A stretch of 64,000 bases of DNA from Pseudosporangium ferrugineum (GCF_003002065.1 NZ_PVZG01000003.1:186001-250000), one strand, 5' to 3'; shown: positions 1-8,884, counted from the first letter of the stretch. Notes: generated by a model not told the origin, from the letters alone. A program made the numbers and translations.

Positions 1-1501
1 GCCCCCGGCTGTCGTTGATCTCGGCGAGCCCGTGCAGGTCGATGACGAGCAGGGTGCCCTGCTGGCCGGGGCGGCGCCGGAACTCGAGGAGGTCGCGCAT
101 CAGCGAGCGGCGGTTGGCCAGCCCGGTGAGCTGGTCGGTGTACGACAGCCGGTGCAGGGTGCGCTCGAGGTGCCGGCGTTCGCCGACGTCGCGGACGTGC
201 ACCACCAGCGCGGCGACCTCGGGAACCGAACGCTGGTCGGCCACGGTGGACTCGGTGTCGCGCCAGATGCCGTGGCCGTCGCGGAGCCGGGCGTTGATCA
301 GCGCGGGCGGCCCGTCGGCGTGCTCGCCCGCCAGCAGCGCTTCGATGCCGTCCCGGGCCCCGGCCACGTCGTCGGGGTGGATCAGTTCGAGGAACGTACG
401 GCCGACGACCTGCGCGTCCTCGAGCCCGAAGAGGCGGGTGGCGGCCGGTGACTGCCAGCGGATGGTGAGCCGGTCGTCGAGCACGAGGGTGAGGTCGGTG
501 GCGCCGGCGACCAGCGAGCGGAAATGCGCTTCCTTGACCCGCAATTGGGCGGTGTAGCGGCGGATGTCGCTGACCACGAGCAGCTCACGCATCGTCAGCA
601 CGGCCACCATCGTGACGCCGAGCACGATGGCGGTGGTGCTGAAGGTGCCCACCACGATGAGGTGGATGATGGCCGCCACCACGCCGACGCCGGCCGGCAC
701 CGCGAGCAGCGGGTAGCTGGAGAGGTAGTGGTCCGCTTCCTTGGGTTCGAGGTGTTCCGGCAGGTTGCGCCGCGAGCCGCCGTCCGCCGCCAGGGTGAGT
801 CCGGCCGCGATGACCAGGCCGAGCAGCGGGACGAGCCGGCCGCCGACGTGCGAGAGCTGGAGATTGACCACCGCGCAGAGGGCGATCAGCACGGCCGTCA
901 CGCCGAAGCCGCAGCGCAGCGCGGCGGGCCGGTGCAGCCGGGCGCGGAGCACGATGACGGTCACGATGGAGATGCCGGCGGCGGCCAGCAGCGTGCTCGC
1001 CAGGCCCGCCCACGGGGTGCGGTGCATCGGGGTCATCAGGTACGCCGCGAAGCCGAGGCTGATGCCGAGCCCGAGCCCGTCGAAGGCGCGCCGCAGCCGG
1101 ACCGCGACGGTGGCCGCCGCGCCGGGCAGGAGCATGGTGCCGAGCACGCAGAACGCGCCCGTGGCACCGACGCCGCCCGCCGCGAGCAGGTCGGCCGCGG
1201 TGCCGTCCAGCAGCAACACGCCGCAGGTCAGGCCGGTCAGCAGCGCCGCGACACCGAGAAGGCCGGCGCCGCGGCAGGCGGCGAAGGCTCCTTCGTCGTG
1301 GTGGATGGCGAGGGCGGTCTGCCACAGGACGGCGGTGGCGAAGAGCGCGACCACGCCGACACCGGCGGCCAGGGCGGGAACGGCAGGCACGAGCCCGGCC
1401 ACCCCGGCGGCCAGCACGAGCGCACCGGCCATCGGGATGAGCAGGAATGTCACCCGGGTGCCGACCCGGGTGGCGGGGCGTGCGGGGGGCGGCACAGCCA
1501 C
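1..1501 (-). CDS. Membrane PAS-GGDEF diguanylate cyclase, 3' end cut by window edge
   Basis: The N-terminal ~290 residues are hydrophobic and hold about eight predicted membrane segments. A PAS-type sensor follows (FRSLVAGATDLTLVLDD ... FLELIHPDDV), then the start of a GGDEF domain (LSYTDQLTGLANRRSLMRDL, LLVIDLHGLAEIND). The catalytic loop lies beyond the left edge, so activity cannot be judged. The predicted role is c-di-GMP synthesis controlled by membrane or PAS input. The start is uncertain: GTG at 1501 has GAGGA about ten bases upstream, GTG at 1495 is also possible, and the frame stays open upstream to another GTG at 1570. The gene is monocistronic as far as visible. The family call is firm; the signal sensed is unknown. 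Confidence 0.8.
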   Translation of the reverse strand, partial: MAVPPPARPATRVGTRVTFLLIPMAGALVLAAGVAGLVPAVPALAAGVGVVALFATAVLWQTALAIHHDEGAFAACRGAGLLGVAALLTGLTCGVLLLDGTAADLLAAGGVGATGAFCVLGTMLLPGAAATVAVRLRRAFDGLGLGISLGFAAYLMTPMHRTPWAGLASTLLAAAGISIVTVIVLRARLHRPAALRCGFGVTAVLIALCAVVNLQLSHVGGRLVPLLGLVIAAGLTLAADGGSRRNLPEHLEPKEADHYLSSYPLLAVPAGVGVVAAIIHLIVVGTFSTTAIVLGVTMVAVLTMRELLVVSDIRRYTAQLRVKEAHFRSLVAGATDLTLVLDDRLTIRWQSPAATRLFGLEDAQVVGRTFLELIHPDDVAGARDGIEALLAGEHADGPPALINARLRDGHGIWRDTESTVADQRSVPEVAALVVHVRDVGERRHLERTLHRLSYTDQLTGLANRRSLMRDLLEFRRRPGQQGTLLVIDLHGLAEINDSRG

Positions 1502-1658
1502 GTCTACGGGATCCTCTACGGACGTTGTGGGGTAAAGCCGGGAGCGGCGCAGGGGACGCTGCTCCCACACCGGGTAACGATCGTCCCTCGGACAGGTTAC
1601 GTGCGGCCCGTGGGACTGCGCATCGGCGGTTTGTCGTATATGGACCTCCTGTTCGCGG

Positions 1659-1940
1659 TCAGCCGCACCCCCCAGCCACCGACGGCAGCACCTGGATCTC
1701 GGCTCCCGGCGGGACCGGCGTCTCCAGTCCCCCGCTGCGACGGCAGTCCTCACCGTCCACGTAGACGTTGACGTAGCGGCGCAGCACCCCGCTCTCGTCC
1801 CGGATGCGCCGCTCGAGGCGGGGCCAGCGCTCGGCCAGCTCGTCGAGCACGGCCCTCAGGGAGCCGCCGCCGGCGACCTCCAGCCGCGAGGCCCCGCCCG
1901 TCTCGGTACGCAGCACGCCGGGAACCAGCACGGTCGGCAT
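1659..1940 (-). CDS. MoaD/ThiS-family ubiquitin-like sulfur carrier protein
   Basis: A 93-residue protein with the beta-grasp pattern of MoaD: hydrophobic start (TVLVPGVLR), SLRAVLDELAERWPRL helix, RYVNVYVDGED turn and PPGAEIQVLPSVAGG end. Family members are thiocarboxylated on a C-terminal Gly-Gly and deliver sulfur. Here the chain ends GGCG, two residues beyond the Gly-Gly, so a peptidase may have to expose it. Its ATG overlaps the stop of the upstream BNR gene (TGATG), implying translational coupling. MoaD/BNR pairs recur in actinobacteria, but the substrate is not known. It is not near molybdopterin or thiamine genes, so neither role can be assigned. Confidence 0.85.
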   Translation of the reverse strand: MPTVLVPGVLRTETGGASRLEVAGGGSLRAVLDELAERWPRLERRIRDESGVLRRYVNVYVDGEDCRRSGGLETPVPPGAEIQVLPSVAGGCG

Positions 1941-3025
1941 CAGACCTGCACCGCGCGCACGCAGAGCACGTCGGGCAGGTGCGCGGCCACCGTGGACCAG
2001 CTCTCCCCCTCGTCGCGGCTGGCGAACACCTCGCCCGAGCGCGTGCCGAAGTAGACCCCGGCGGTAGCGGCGTTGTCGGTGCACATCGCATCGCGCAGCA
2101 CCACGGGGTAGTAACGCCCGCCCGGCAGGCCCTCGGACTGCGGCGACCAGGTGGCGCCGGCGTCGGTCGAGCGGAACACCCGGCAGAGCAGGTCGACGGG
2201 CTGCCGCTCGCCGTCGCTGACCAGCGGGAAATTCCACACCGTGCCGCCCCGGGACGGGTGCGCGACGATCGGGAAGCCGAAGTCCGACGGCAGGGTGTCC
2301 GCGATGGACTGCCAGGAGTCGCCGCCGTCGGTGGACCGGTAGACGCCGTGGTGGTTCTGCGCATAAAGGTGCTCGGGGTCGGCGCCGTCGCGGGCCACCT
2401 TGTGCACGCACTGGCCGAACTCGGGCCACGGGTCGGGCAGGAAGTAGGCCTTGATGCCCTGGTTGGCCGGGGCCCAGGTCGCGCCCCCGTCGGTGGTGCG
2501 GTAGACGCCGCCGGTGGACATGGCGACCAGCAACCGCTCGGGGTCGGTGGGGTGGGTCAGGATGCTGTGCACCGCCTGGCCGCCGTAGCCGGCGCCCCAG
2601 TCGGGGCGGTGCGGGTGATCCCACAGCCCGCGGACCAGCTCATAGGTGCGGCCGCCGTCCACGGAGCGCCACAGCGCGGACGGCTGGGTGCCGGCGTAGA
2701 CGACGCCGGGCTGGTCGGGGCCGGCGGGGGCGATCTGCCACACCCGCTCGACCGCCGCCCCGGCGTCGGGAGGGAAGGCGAGCGGGGCGGTGTCGGGCTC
2801 CTGCCACGTCGTGCCGAGATCGTCGCTGACGGCGACGCTCGGACCGAAGTGGGAGCTGTCCACGCCGGTGAGGATGCGGGGAGCCGGCCCGCGGATGTCG
2901 AACGCGACGGAGTAGATCGCCCGCCCGGGGAAGTGCGCGGGGCTGACCTGCCAGCTCCGTCTGTCGTCGTCGCTGGTGGCCAGGAACAGGCCTTTCTGGG
3001 TGCCGATGGCGAGGAATGCGGTCAT
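1940..3025 (-). CDS. BNR-repeat seven-bladed propeller protein (exo-sialidase-like)
   Basis: A 361-residue soluble protein with about seven Asp-box/BNR repeats of the S-x-D-x-G-x-T-W type (SDDLGTTW, SVDGGRTY, TTDGGATW, STDGGDSW, STDAGATW, SRDEGESW), giving a predicted seven-bladed beta-propeller. There is no signal peptide, so it is cytoplasmic. Sialidase activity is not implied, because the catalytic Arg triad is not evident. The start at 3025 (MTAFLAIGTQKGLFLA) is preferred over an in-frame ATG 30 bases upstream: a CATACT hexamer ends 7 bases before it, and the promoter matches the DNA-damage type described separately. It is coupled by a TGATG overlap to the MoaD-like gene. Function unknown. 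Confidence 0.85.
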   Translation of the reverse strand: MTAFLAIGTQKGLFLATSDDDRRSWQVSPAHFPGRAIYSVAFDIRGPAPRILTGVDSSHFGPSVAVSDDLGTTWQEPDTAPLAFPPDAGAAVERVWQIAPAGPDQPGVVYAGTQPSALWRSVDGGRTYELVRGLWDHPHRPDWGAGYGGQAVHSILTHPTDPERLLVAMSTGGVYRTTDGGATWAPANQGIKAYFLPDPWPEFGQCVHKVARDGADPEHLYAQNHHGVYRSTDGGDSWQSIADTLPSDFGFPIVAHPSRGGTVWNFPLVSDGERQPVDLLCRVFRSTDAGATWSPQSEGLPGGRYYPVVLRDAMCTDNAATAGVYFGTRSGEVFASRDEGESWSTVAAHLPDVLCVRAVQV

Positions 3026-3032
3026 GGTGAGC

Positions 3033-3055
3033 AGTATGGACGCCGGGTCCGACAA
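3033..3055 (-). promoter_or_regulatory. RecA-independent (PafBC-like) damage promoter, leaderless
   Basis: Reading on the minus strand, TTGTCGGAC is followed by 8 bases and CATACT, then 7 bases to the ATG at 3025. This matches the mycobacterial RecA-NDp consensus tTGTCRgtg-N8-TAnnnT, except for the gt/ac pair and the first base of the -10. A run of T precedes it. The same arrangement recurs at 18200-18222. Confidence 0.6.
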
Positions 3056-3081
3056 AAAAGTGGGATCGGCCGGGTGCGAGG

Positions 3082-3474
3082 ATGACGACCGTGAGTCGAA
3101 AGCCCGCCCTGCGCGTCCGCAAGCCCGGCGCCCTGATCGTCGCCGCCCTGGTCGCGTTCGTCGGCACGGTGCCGTTCGCCGGCGCCCGCTGGCAGCTCGC
3201 GCCCGTCCTGCTGATCCCGCTGGCGATCATGGTCTGGGCCTGGCGCGCCGGCACCGACGTCGATGCGGAGGGGCTGCGGGTCCGGGCGCTGGCGGGCTCG
3301 ACCTTCGTGCCCTGGTCGCGCGTCGCCGAGCTGGCCCCGGATCCGCGCGGGCGCGTCTCCGCGCTGCTCACCGACGGCAAGGTGCTGCGCCTCACCGGGG
3401 TCACCACGACCAACCTGGCCGCCGTCCTGGAGGCCGGCGGCCAGGAGATCAGTAACCCTCCGACACCTGATTGA
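3082..3474 (+). CDS. Membrane-anchored bacterial PH-domain protein
   Basis: A 130-residue protein with a basic N-terminus and two closely spaced hydrophobic segments (about residues 17-33 and 38-53). A short bacterial PH domain of the PF10756 type follows (GLRVRALAGSTFVPWSRVAELAPDPRGRVSALLTDGKVLRLTGV). This architecture is common in Actinobacteria; no biochemical role is established. ATG 3082 is used; GTG 3091, with GAGG nine bases upstream, is an alternative. It converges on the 2-hydroxyacid dehydrogenase gene, and the two 3' ends overlap by 26 bases. Confidence 0.8.
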   Translation: MTTVSRKPALRVRKPGALIVAALVAFVGTVPFAGARWQLAPVLLIPLAIMVWAWRAGTDVDAEGLRVRALAGSTFVPWSRVAELAPDPRGRVSALLTDGKVLRLTGVTTTNLAAVLEAGGQEISNPPTPD

Positions 3475-4375
3475 TCAGCGGCTCACCCGCCGCGAAGCGC
3501 CGGAGCTGATCGCCGGCCAGCCCGTACGCCCTCGGCAGCAGTCCCACCACGGAGCCGGCGGTGTGCGGCGTGATGAAGGCGTTCGGCAGCTGCCAGAGCG
3601 GGTGGCCGGCGGGCAGCGGCTCGGGATCGGTCACGTCGAGGGCCGCGGAGATCCGCCCCGACGCCAGCTCGGCGACCAGCGCCCCGGTGTCCACCACGGG
3701 CCCGCGAGCGGCGTTGACCAGCAGCGCACCGTCGGGCATGGCGGCCAGGAAGGCGGCGTCGACCATCCCGCGCGTCGCGTCGGTCAAGGGCACGACCAGG
3801 ACCACGACCTCCGCGTACGGAAGAAGCTCCGGCAATTCCTCCACGCCGTGCACCCCCTCGGCCGGCCGGGCGGTGCGCGCCACCCTGGTGACCGTGACGC
3901 CGAACGGTGCCAGGTGCTCCTCGATGGCCCGGCCGATCGACCCGGCGCCCACGATGAGCACCCGCTTGCCGGTCAGCTCGGCGGTCGGGGTGAACTGCTT
4001 CGCCGCCCAGTCCTCGCGCTGCTGGGCCCGAGCGAACGCCGGGAACTGCCGCAACGCCCCGATGGCGGCGCCGAGCACCCATTCCGCCACGGGCTTGTCG
4101 TGCACGCCCCGCGCGTCGCACAGCTGTACGCCGGGCGGCACGTGCCCGACCCACGCGTCAGCGCCCGCCGACAGCAGCTGGACCACGCGAACCTTCGTGA
4201 ACTTCGGCAACTGGTCGGTCGCCCGTACGGTCGAAAGGAAGGGTGGCACCCAGAAGTCCACCTCAGCGGGGTCGGCGGGCCAGGCCGCCGCGTCCTCGCA
4301 CACCTCGACCCGTACGCCGGCCGGCACCTCGCCGAGCAGTTCCCGGCCCGCCTCATGGGCAATCCATACCATCAC
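3449..4375 (-). CDS. D-isomer-specific 2-hydroxyacid dehydrogenase
   Basis: A 308-residue NAD(P)-dependent oxidoreductase. The Rossmann glycine motif GAGSIG lies near residue 140 (VLIVGAGSIGRAIEEHL). Catalytic residues of the family are visible: Arg in NAARGPVVD, Glu in DVTDPEPLP and His in ITPHTAGS. Substrate preference cannot be read; a glyoxylate/hydroxypyruvate-type or phosphoglycerate-dehydrogenase-like role is possible. GTG 4375 is chosen because TAGTTT (4382-4387, minus strand) ends exactly six bases upstream, a typical leaderless arrangement; ATG 4372 is the alternative. The gene diverges from the sugar dehydrogenase gene. Confidence 0.85.
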   Translation of the reverse strand: MMVWIAHEAGRELLGEVPAGVRVEVCEDAAAWPADPAEVDFWVPPFLSTVRATDQLPKFTKVRVVQLLSAGADAWVGHVPPGVQLCDARGVHDKPVAEWVLGAAIGALRQFPAFARAQQREDWAAKQFTPTAELTGKRVLIVGAGSIGRAIEEHLAPFGVTVTRVARTARPAEGVHGVEELPELLPYAEVVVLVVPLTDATRGMVDAAFLAAMPDGALLVNAARGPVVDTGALVAELASGRISAALDVTDPEPLPAGHPLWQLPNAFITPHTAGSVVGLLPRAYGLAGDQLRRFAAGEPLINQVSEGY

Positions 4376-4419
4376 GTCACCAAACTAGTCGCGGGTCCGG
4401 ACCGCCGCCCGCCCGCGGC

Positions 4420-4452
4420 TACCCTGGTCTGGTGAACGAGGAGGTCGTGTGA
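4420..4452 (+). promoter_or_regulatory. Leaderless promoter and six-codon upstream ORF
   Basis: TACCCT (4420-4425) ends six bases before GTG 4432, which opens a six-codon frame (V-N-E-E-V-V-stop). Its stop overlaps the GTG of the sugar dehydrogenase gene (GTGA at 4449-4452). The GAGGAGG Shine-Dalgarno lies inside this mini-ORF. Translational coupling is an inference. Confidence 0.4.
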
Positions 4453-5612
4453 ACCTGCGCAGTCGCCGCGCCCGTGCGTGTGCCGTGATGCTCGGCGCCG
4501 TGCTGGCCCTCACCACCGCGTGCAGCTTCGGCCCACCGGACCCGGACGTGGCCGGCGCGCCGCCCAACCTGCCGGAGCCGTCCGGGTCCGCGAGCGCCCC
4601 GGCCGGCGGCGAGCGCGAGGTCGCCGTCACCGTGCTGGCCAAGGGGCTCGAGGTCCCGTGGGGCATGGCGTTCCTGCCGAACGGCGCCGCGCTGGTCACC
4701 GAGCGGGACACCGCCCGCATCCTCCAGGTCGGCCCGGAGTCGGACGCCGACGGCCTGAAGGTCACCGAGGTGCAGCGGCTGTCCGAGGTCGCCTCCGGCG
4801 GCGACGGCGGCCTGCTCGGCATCGCCGTCTCGCCGAAGTACGCGACCGACCGGACGGTCTACGTCTACTACTCGACGGCGGCGGACAACCGCGTGGCGAA
4901 GCTGAAGCTGAAGGGCGAGCCGCAGACCATCCTCACCGGCATCCCGCACTCGCGCGACAACAACGGCGGGCAGCTGGCGTTCGGCCCCGACGGCCAGCTC
5001 TACGTGGCGACCGGGGACGGCACCGCCACCGGCACGAACGCGCAGAATCCCAAGAGCCTCGGCGGCAAGATCCTGCGGATCACCCCGGAGGGCAAGCCGT
5101 CGCCGGGCAACCCGGTGAAGACCTCCCCGGTCTGGTCGTCGGGGCACCGCAACGTGCAGGGGCTCGCCTGGGACGGCGGCAAGCGGCTCTACGCGAGCGA
5201 GTCGGGCCAGCGCACGACCGGCGAGCTGAACGTGATCCAGAAGGGCAAGAACTACGGCTGGCCCACCGCCGAGGGTGACGGCACCGCCGCCAAGTTCACG
5301 AATCCGCTGGTGAGCTGGCCGAACCCGGAGTCGTCGTGCTCGGGCGTGGCGGTGCTGGAACGCCTGGTCGCCACCGCGTGCCGGGACGGCAAGCGGCTGT
5401 GGATGGTCGAGGTCACCGGCAACGGCACCCTCTTCGGCAAGCCTCAGGAACTGCTCCAGGGCGAGTACGGCCGGCTCCGCGCACTCGCGACGGCCCCCGA
5501 CGGCTCGCTCTGGGTGGCGACCTCCAACCACGAGCAGGGCGGCGACCCGCAGCCGGACGACGACCGGATCATCAGGCTGGTCTTCTCGGACGGGGGCGCG
5601 GGACGCAGTTGA
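4449..5612 (+). CDS. Secreted PQQ-dependent sugar dehydrogenase lipoprotein (GSDH family)
   Basis: A 387-residue lipoprotein with a basic start, hydrophobic core and lipobox LTTAC (Cys near residue 25). The rest is a glucose/sorbosone dehydrogenase beta-propeller (PF07995): VPWGMAFLPNGAALVTERDTARI, GGDGGLLGIAVSPKYATDRTVYVYYS, HSRDNNGGQLAFGPDGQLYVATGDG, SSGHRNVQGLAWD and GKNYGWPTAEG. The family oxidises aldose sugars with PQQ, but many actinobacterial members have unknown substrates. The start is GTG 4449, with a strong GAGGAGG about five bases upstream. The metallophosphoesterase gene follows after 46 bases and may be co-transcribed. Confidence 0.88.
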   Translation: MNLRSRRARACAVMLGAVLALTTACSFGPPDPDVAGAPPNLPEPSGSASAPAGGEREVAVTVLAKGLEVPWGMAFLPNGAALVTERDTARILQVGPESDADGLKVTEVQRLSEVASGGDGGLLGIAVSPKYATDRTVYVYYSTAADNRVAKLKLKGEPQTILTGIPHSRDNNGGQLAFGPDGQLYVATGDGTATGTNAQNPKSLGGKILRITPEGKPSPGNPVKTSPVWSSGHRNVQGLAWDGGKRLYASESGQRTTGELNVIQKGKNYGWPTAEGDGTAAKFTNPLVSWPNPESSCSGVAVLERLVATACRDGKRLWMVEVTGNGTLFGKPQELLQGEYGRLRALATAPDGSLWVATSNHEQGGDPQPDDDRIIRLVFSDGGAGRS

Positions 5613-5658
5613 CCGACGGTTTGACGACCGGTGCACGGGGGCAGGTGAGCCGTTGACC

Positions 5659-7254
5659 ATGAGAAACCGAATCGCGCGGCTGACCGCGGCCGCGGGCCGG
5701 GTGTGGCGGCACGCCTGGACCCACCGTCTCCGCGTCTGGGCCGCCGTCCTGCTGGTGAGCCTGACCGGTGTCGTCATCGGCACGATGCTGTTCGCCCAGT
5801 CGCAGATCGCCGTCGGGCCGTTCCGCGCGGACATGTCGATCAGCCCGTCCATCGAGGGCGGCAGCGAGATCGACATCCCGCCGCTCGGTTCCCTGCACCT
5901 CGACAGCCACGACGGCCCGATCCACCTGAAGGTCGATCTCGGCTCGCTGGACCAGCAGCGCACCGAGGCGCTCATCGACGACCCGACGGCGATCAGCGCG
6001 GCCGGCCAGTCCGCCGTCGACGACGTGACCAAGGGCGTGCTCCAGCTCGGCCTGCGCGCGCTCGGCGCGGCGATCGTGTGCGCCCTGGTCCTGTCCGCGC
6101 TGATCTTCCGCAACATCCGCCGGGTCGCCTCCGCCGGCGTCCTCGCGCTGGTCGTCACGGGTGGCAGCCTCGGCCTGGCGGCCGGCACGGTCCGCCCCGA
6201 CTCGATCAGCGAACCGCGCTACGAGGGCCTGCTGGTGAACGCCCCGGCTGTCGTCGGTGACGCCCGCCGGATCGCCGACAACTACGGCCGCTACGCCGAC
6301 CAGCTCGCCGAGCTCGTGAGCAACGTGAGCCGCATCTACACCACGGTGTCCACGCTGCCGGTGGAGCCGTCCGGCAACACGACCCGCATCCTGCATGTCT
6401 CCGACCTGCACCTGAACCCGACATCCTGGAACGTGATCAGGACCGTCATCAAGTCCTGGGACATCGACGCGGTGGTCGACACCGGCGACATCGTCGACTG
6501 GGGCAGCAGCGCCGAGACGTCCTACGTCAACGCCATCGGCCAGCTCGGGGTGCCGTACATCTACGTGCGCGGCAACCACGACTCGACGGCGATTCAGGCC
6601 GCGGTCGCCCGCCAGCGCAACGCCACGGTCCTGGACAACTCCATGACCACGATCAACGGCCTCACCATCGCGGGCATCGGCGACCCCGAATTCACTCCCG
6701 ACAAGAGCGAAACCCCACCCGCCGCCACCGCCGACGACCCGGGCGGCAACCTCCTGCTCACCAGCGGCCAACGCCTGGCCACCACGATCGCCCAGTCGAA
6801 CACCAAGGTAGGCGTAGCCCTGGTCCACGACCCCGCCATGGCCCCACCACTGTCCGGCGTCGTCCCCGTAGTCCTCGCAGGCCACACCCACAAACGCGAG
6901 GTCAGCATCCTCGCCCCACCCTCACCCCCCGCCGACGGCGCCTCCCCCTCACCCGCCCCGGCCCCCTCCGACCCGGCCGCACCCCCACCCCTCGAAACCC
7001 GCCTCCTGATCGAAGGCTCCACGGGCGGCGCCGGCCTCCGCGGCCTCGAAAAGGACGAACCGACCCCCCTCCAGCTCTCCGTCCTCTACTTCGACGAGAA
7101 CCAGACCCTCAAGGCCTACGACGACATCCAACTGGGCGGCACAGGCCAATCCAACGTCGAAATGCAACGCAAGGTAGTCGGCACCGAACCCGAACCCACC
7201 ACAAACCCCTCGGTCTTCAACGGCGTAACCCCCGCAATCACCCCGGGCCGCTGA
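5659..7254 (+). CDS. Membrane-bound calcineurin-like metallophosphoesterase
   Basis: A 531-residue protein. The N-terminus has a transmembrane segment (about residues 22-43), an extracytoplasmic loop of ~120 residues, then two more membrane helices (about 130-150 and 155-175). The metallophosphoesterase domain starts near residue 240 with all metal-binding motifs: DLHLNP, DTGDIVDWG, GNHDS and GHTHK. A Pro/Ala/Ser-rich insert (about residues 420-450) splits the domain after GHTH. The substrate is unknown; a cell-envelope phosphodiester is plausible. ATG 5659 is preferred over TTG 5653 because AGGTGAG sits eight bases upstream. Confidence 0.85.
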   Translation: MRNRIARLTAAAGRVWRHAWTHRLRVWAAVLLVSLTGVVIGTMLFAQSQIAVGPFRADMSISPSIEGGSEIDIPPLGSLHLDSHDGPIHLKVDLGSLDQQRTEALIDDPTAISAAGQSAVDDVTKGVLQLGLRALGAAIVCALVLSALIFRNIRRVASAGVLALVVTGGSLGLAAGTVRPDSISEPRYEGLLVNAPAVVGDARRIADNYGRYADQLAELVSNVSRIYTTVSTLPVEPSGNTTRILHVSDLHLNPTSWNVIRTVIKSWDIDAVVDTGDIVDWGSSAETSYVNAIGQLGVPYIYVRGNHDSTAIQAAVARQRNATVLDNSMTTINGLTIAGIGDPEFTPDKSETPPAATADDPGGNLLLTSGQRLATTIAQSNTKVGVALVHDPAMAPPLSGVVPVVLAGHTHKREVSILAPPSPPADGASPSPAPAPSDPAAPPPLETRLLIEGSTGGAGLRGLEKDEPTPLQLSVLYFDENQTLKAYDDIQLGGTGQSNVEMQRKVVGTEPEPTTNPSVFNGVTPAITPGR

Positions 7255-7945
7255 CCCCAAAACCCCAAACCCGCCGACGGTACGGCCACACCACCTCCAC
7301 CAGCACACAGCCACTCACCTGCCGTCCCGGCCCCCCTGCCGCCCGCCTCCGGCCGGTCGACCTGGTCACCCGGACGCCGGCGGAACCACACACCGCATGA
7401 GCCGCGCTCAGCCTTACTGTCCGGTGTCGCTGCCGGTCCCGCACCTCGCTTTCGTACTCCCCCAGGGCGCCGGCCCGCTCCGATCCCACTACCCGGGCCC
7501 AGCCACCGCCCGAGGCGAGCCGGCTTCCACCCCCTACCCGAGGCCCAGCCGACCCCCAACCACGGCCCACGGCCAGCCGACACCCACCCCTGTCCGAGGC
7601 GCAGCCGACCCCCGCCCACGGCCCACGGCCCACGGCCAGCCGACTCGCACCCCTGTTCGAGGCGCAGCCGACCCCCGCCCACGACCCACGACCCACGGCC
7701 CACGGCCCACGGCCCACGGCCCACGGCCAGCCGACCCCACCCCTGTCCGAGGCGCAGCCGACGCCCAGCCATTGCCCGAGACCGCCCGGCTCCCATCGCC
7801 AACCCGAGGCCCAGCCGAACCCAGCCATTGCCCACGGCCAGCCGACACCCACCCCGTACCCGAGGCCGACCGACTCCCGCCCCATTGCCCCGGACGCCCC
7901 GACGTGCTGGCTTGGCGTCGCGATGCATGACGCATCGGAACGTGG
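7255..7945. repeat. 690-bp gap filled with degenerate tandem repeats (7-bp core)
   Basis: No convincing gene. From about 7530 to 7880 the sequence is repetitive: a perfect-to-near-perfect 7-bp array (ACGRCCC, seven copies at 7681-7729) is embedded in three copies of a longer phrase built around CCCCTGTYCGAGGCGCAGCC. Open frames across it on both strands only translate the repeat. The repeat lies between convergent gene ends. Confidence 0.7.
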
Positions 7946-8743
7946 TTAATCAGTGCGGTGGGCGGTGCGGAGTTCGGTCAGGTAACGCTTGACCATCCGC
8001 CCGCCGTGGTCCTCGTCGATCAACCGGCCGATGCAGTCGAGCAACCCGGTCTGCTGGGCTGCAGGCAAGGCTCGATGCCCCGAGTAGGTCAGAAGGAGGT
8101 CCAGGTACTCCCCCGTGGAGTAGGCCTGCTCCCACTCGTACCGATGAAAGGTTGCCGGTCCGAAACGCCGGGACGCGACCAGCTCGGCGTCGTCCTCGGG
8201 GATGGTGTCGGCCCCCTCGAGCCGCAGGTTCGGCGGCGTGGCCGGGTCAAACCGTTCGTAGCACCCCTGCGCCGCGGCGAAGAACGGCTCCGTGCCGCCG
8301 GCGATGTGGTGCGTGCTGACCGTGGCGAGAATGCCGCCCGGCCGGAGAGCGTCGGCCGACTTCCGGACCCGCACGGCCGGGTCGACCCAATGGAAGGCCG
8401 TGGCCGAGAACACCACATCGAAGGGTTCGCGCGGCAGGGCCCACTCCTCGAAAGCCCCCGTGACAACCGCGACCGACTCGAAGCGAGCAAGATTCCGCCG
8501 CGCCACCGCCGCCATGTCGGCACCCAACTCGACCGCCAGAACCCGATAGCCGCGCTCGGCCAGCGCAACCGTCGCCTGCCCGGTCCCGCAGCCGATCTCA
8601 AGAACCCGAGCACCGGGCCCCACCCCCGCAGCAGCCAGATCATCGAACAACGCCGAGGGATAGCGAGGCCGAGCCCGGTCATACCGCTCGGCGTCCTGGT
8701 TGAAGGTCTCTCGCAGTGTCAGATAGTCAGCGCTCTCAGTCAC
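7946..8743 (-). CDS. Class I SAM-dependent methyltransferase
   Basis: A 265-residue protein. The SAM-binding motif I is VLEIGCGTGQATVALAERG (about residue 45), with an acidic loop (VLAVELGADM) and FDVVFSATAFHWVDP as motif IV, the pattern of UbiE/Methyltransf_11-type enzymes. The substrate (small molecule) is unknown. GTG 8743 is supported by TACTCT (8750-8755, minus strand) ending six bases upstream, a leaderless configuration. It stands alone between repeat-rich gaps. Confidence 0.85.
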   Translation of the reverse strand: MTESADYLTLRETFNQDAERYDRARPRYPSALFDDLAAAGVGPGARVLEIGCGTGQATVALAERGYRVLAVELGADMAAVARRNLARFESVAVVTGAFEEWALPREPFDVVFSATAFHWVDPAVRVRKSADALRPGGILATVSTHHIAGGTEPFFAAAQGCYERFDPATPPNLRLEGADTIPEDDAELVASRRFGPATFHRYEWEQAYSTGEYLDLLLTYSGHRALPAAQQTGLLDCIGRLIDEDHGGRMVKRYLTELRTAHRTD

Positions 8744-8884
8744 CCGGCGAGAGTAGAGACATCCCGGGAAACCCTCAGCTCATTTTGTCCGGTTCGCAGA
8801 CCGGTCGGACACCCGAAAGCCGCGCAGCAGGAGGCCGACCCCGAAGCCCTGACGCGGGAGAGCAGGCATCCGGGGCGGACGCGT

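Noticed and set aside
1573-1586. GTAACGATCGTCCC upstream of the first cyclase as another acyl-CoA-type operator
   Set aside because: Only the central AACGATCG matches; the second half-site is missing and the gene is unrelated in function.
7397-7930. Open frames on both strands across the 7.5-7.9 kb repeats
   Set aside because: They only translate the 7-bp and longer repeats, lack a Shine-Dalgarno site and resemble no protein family.
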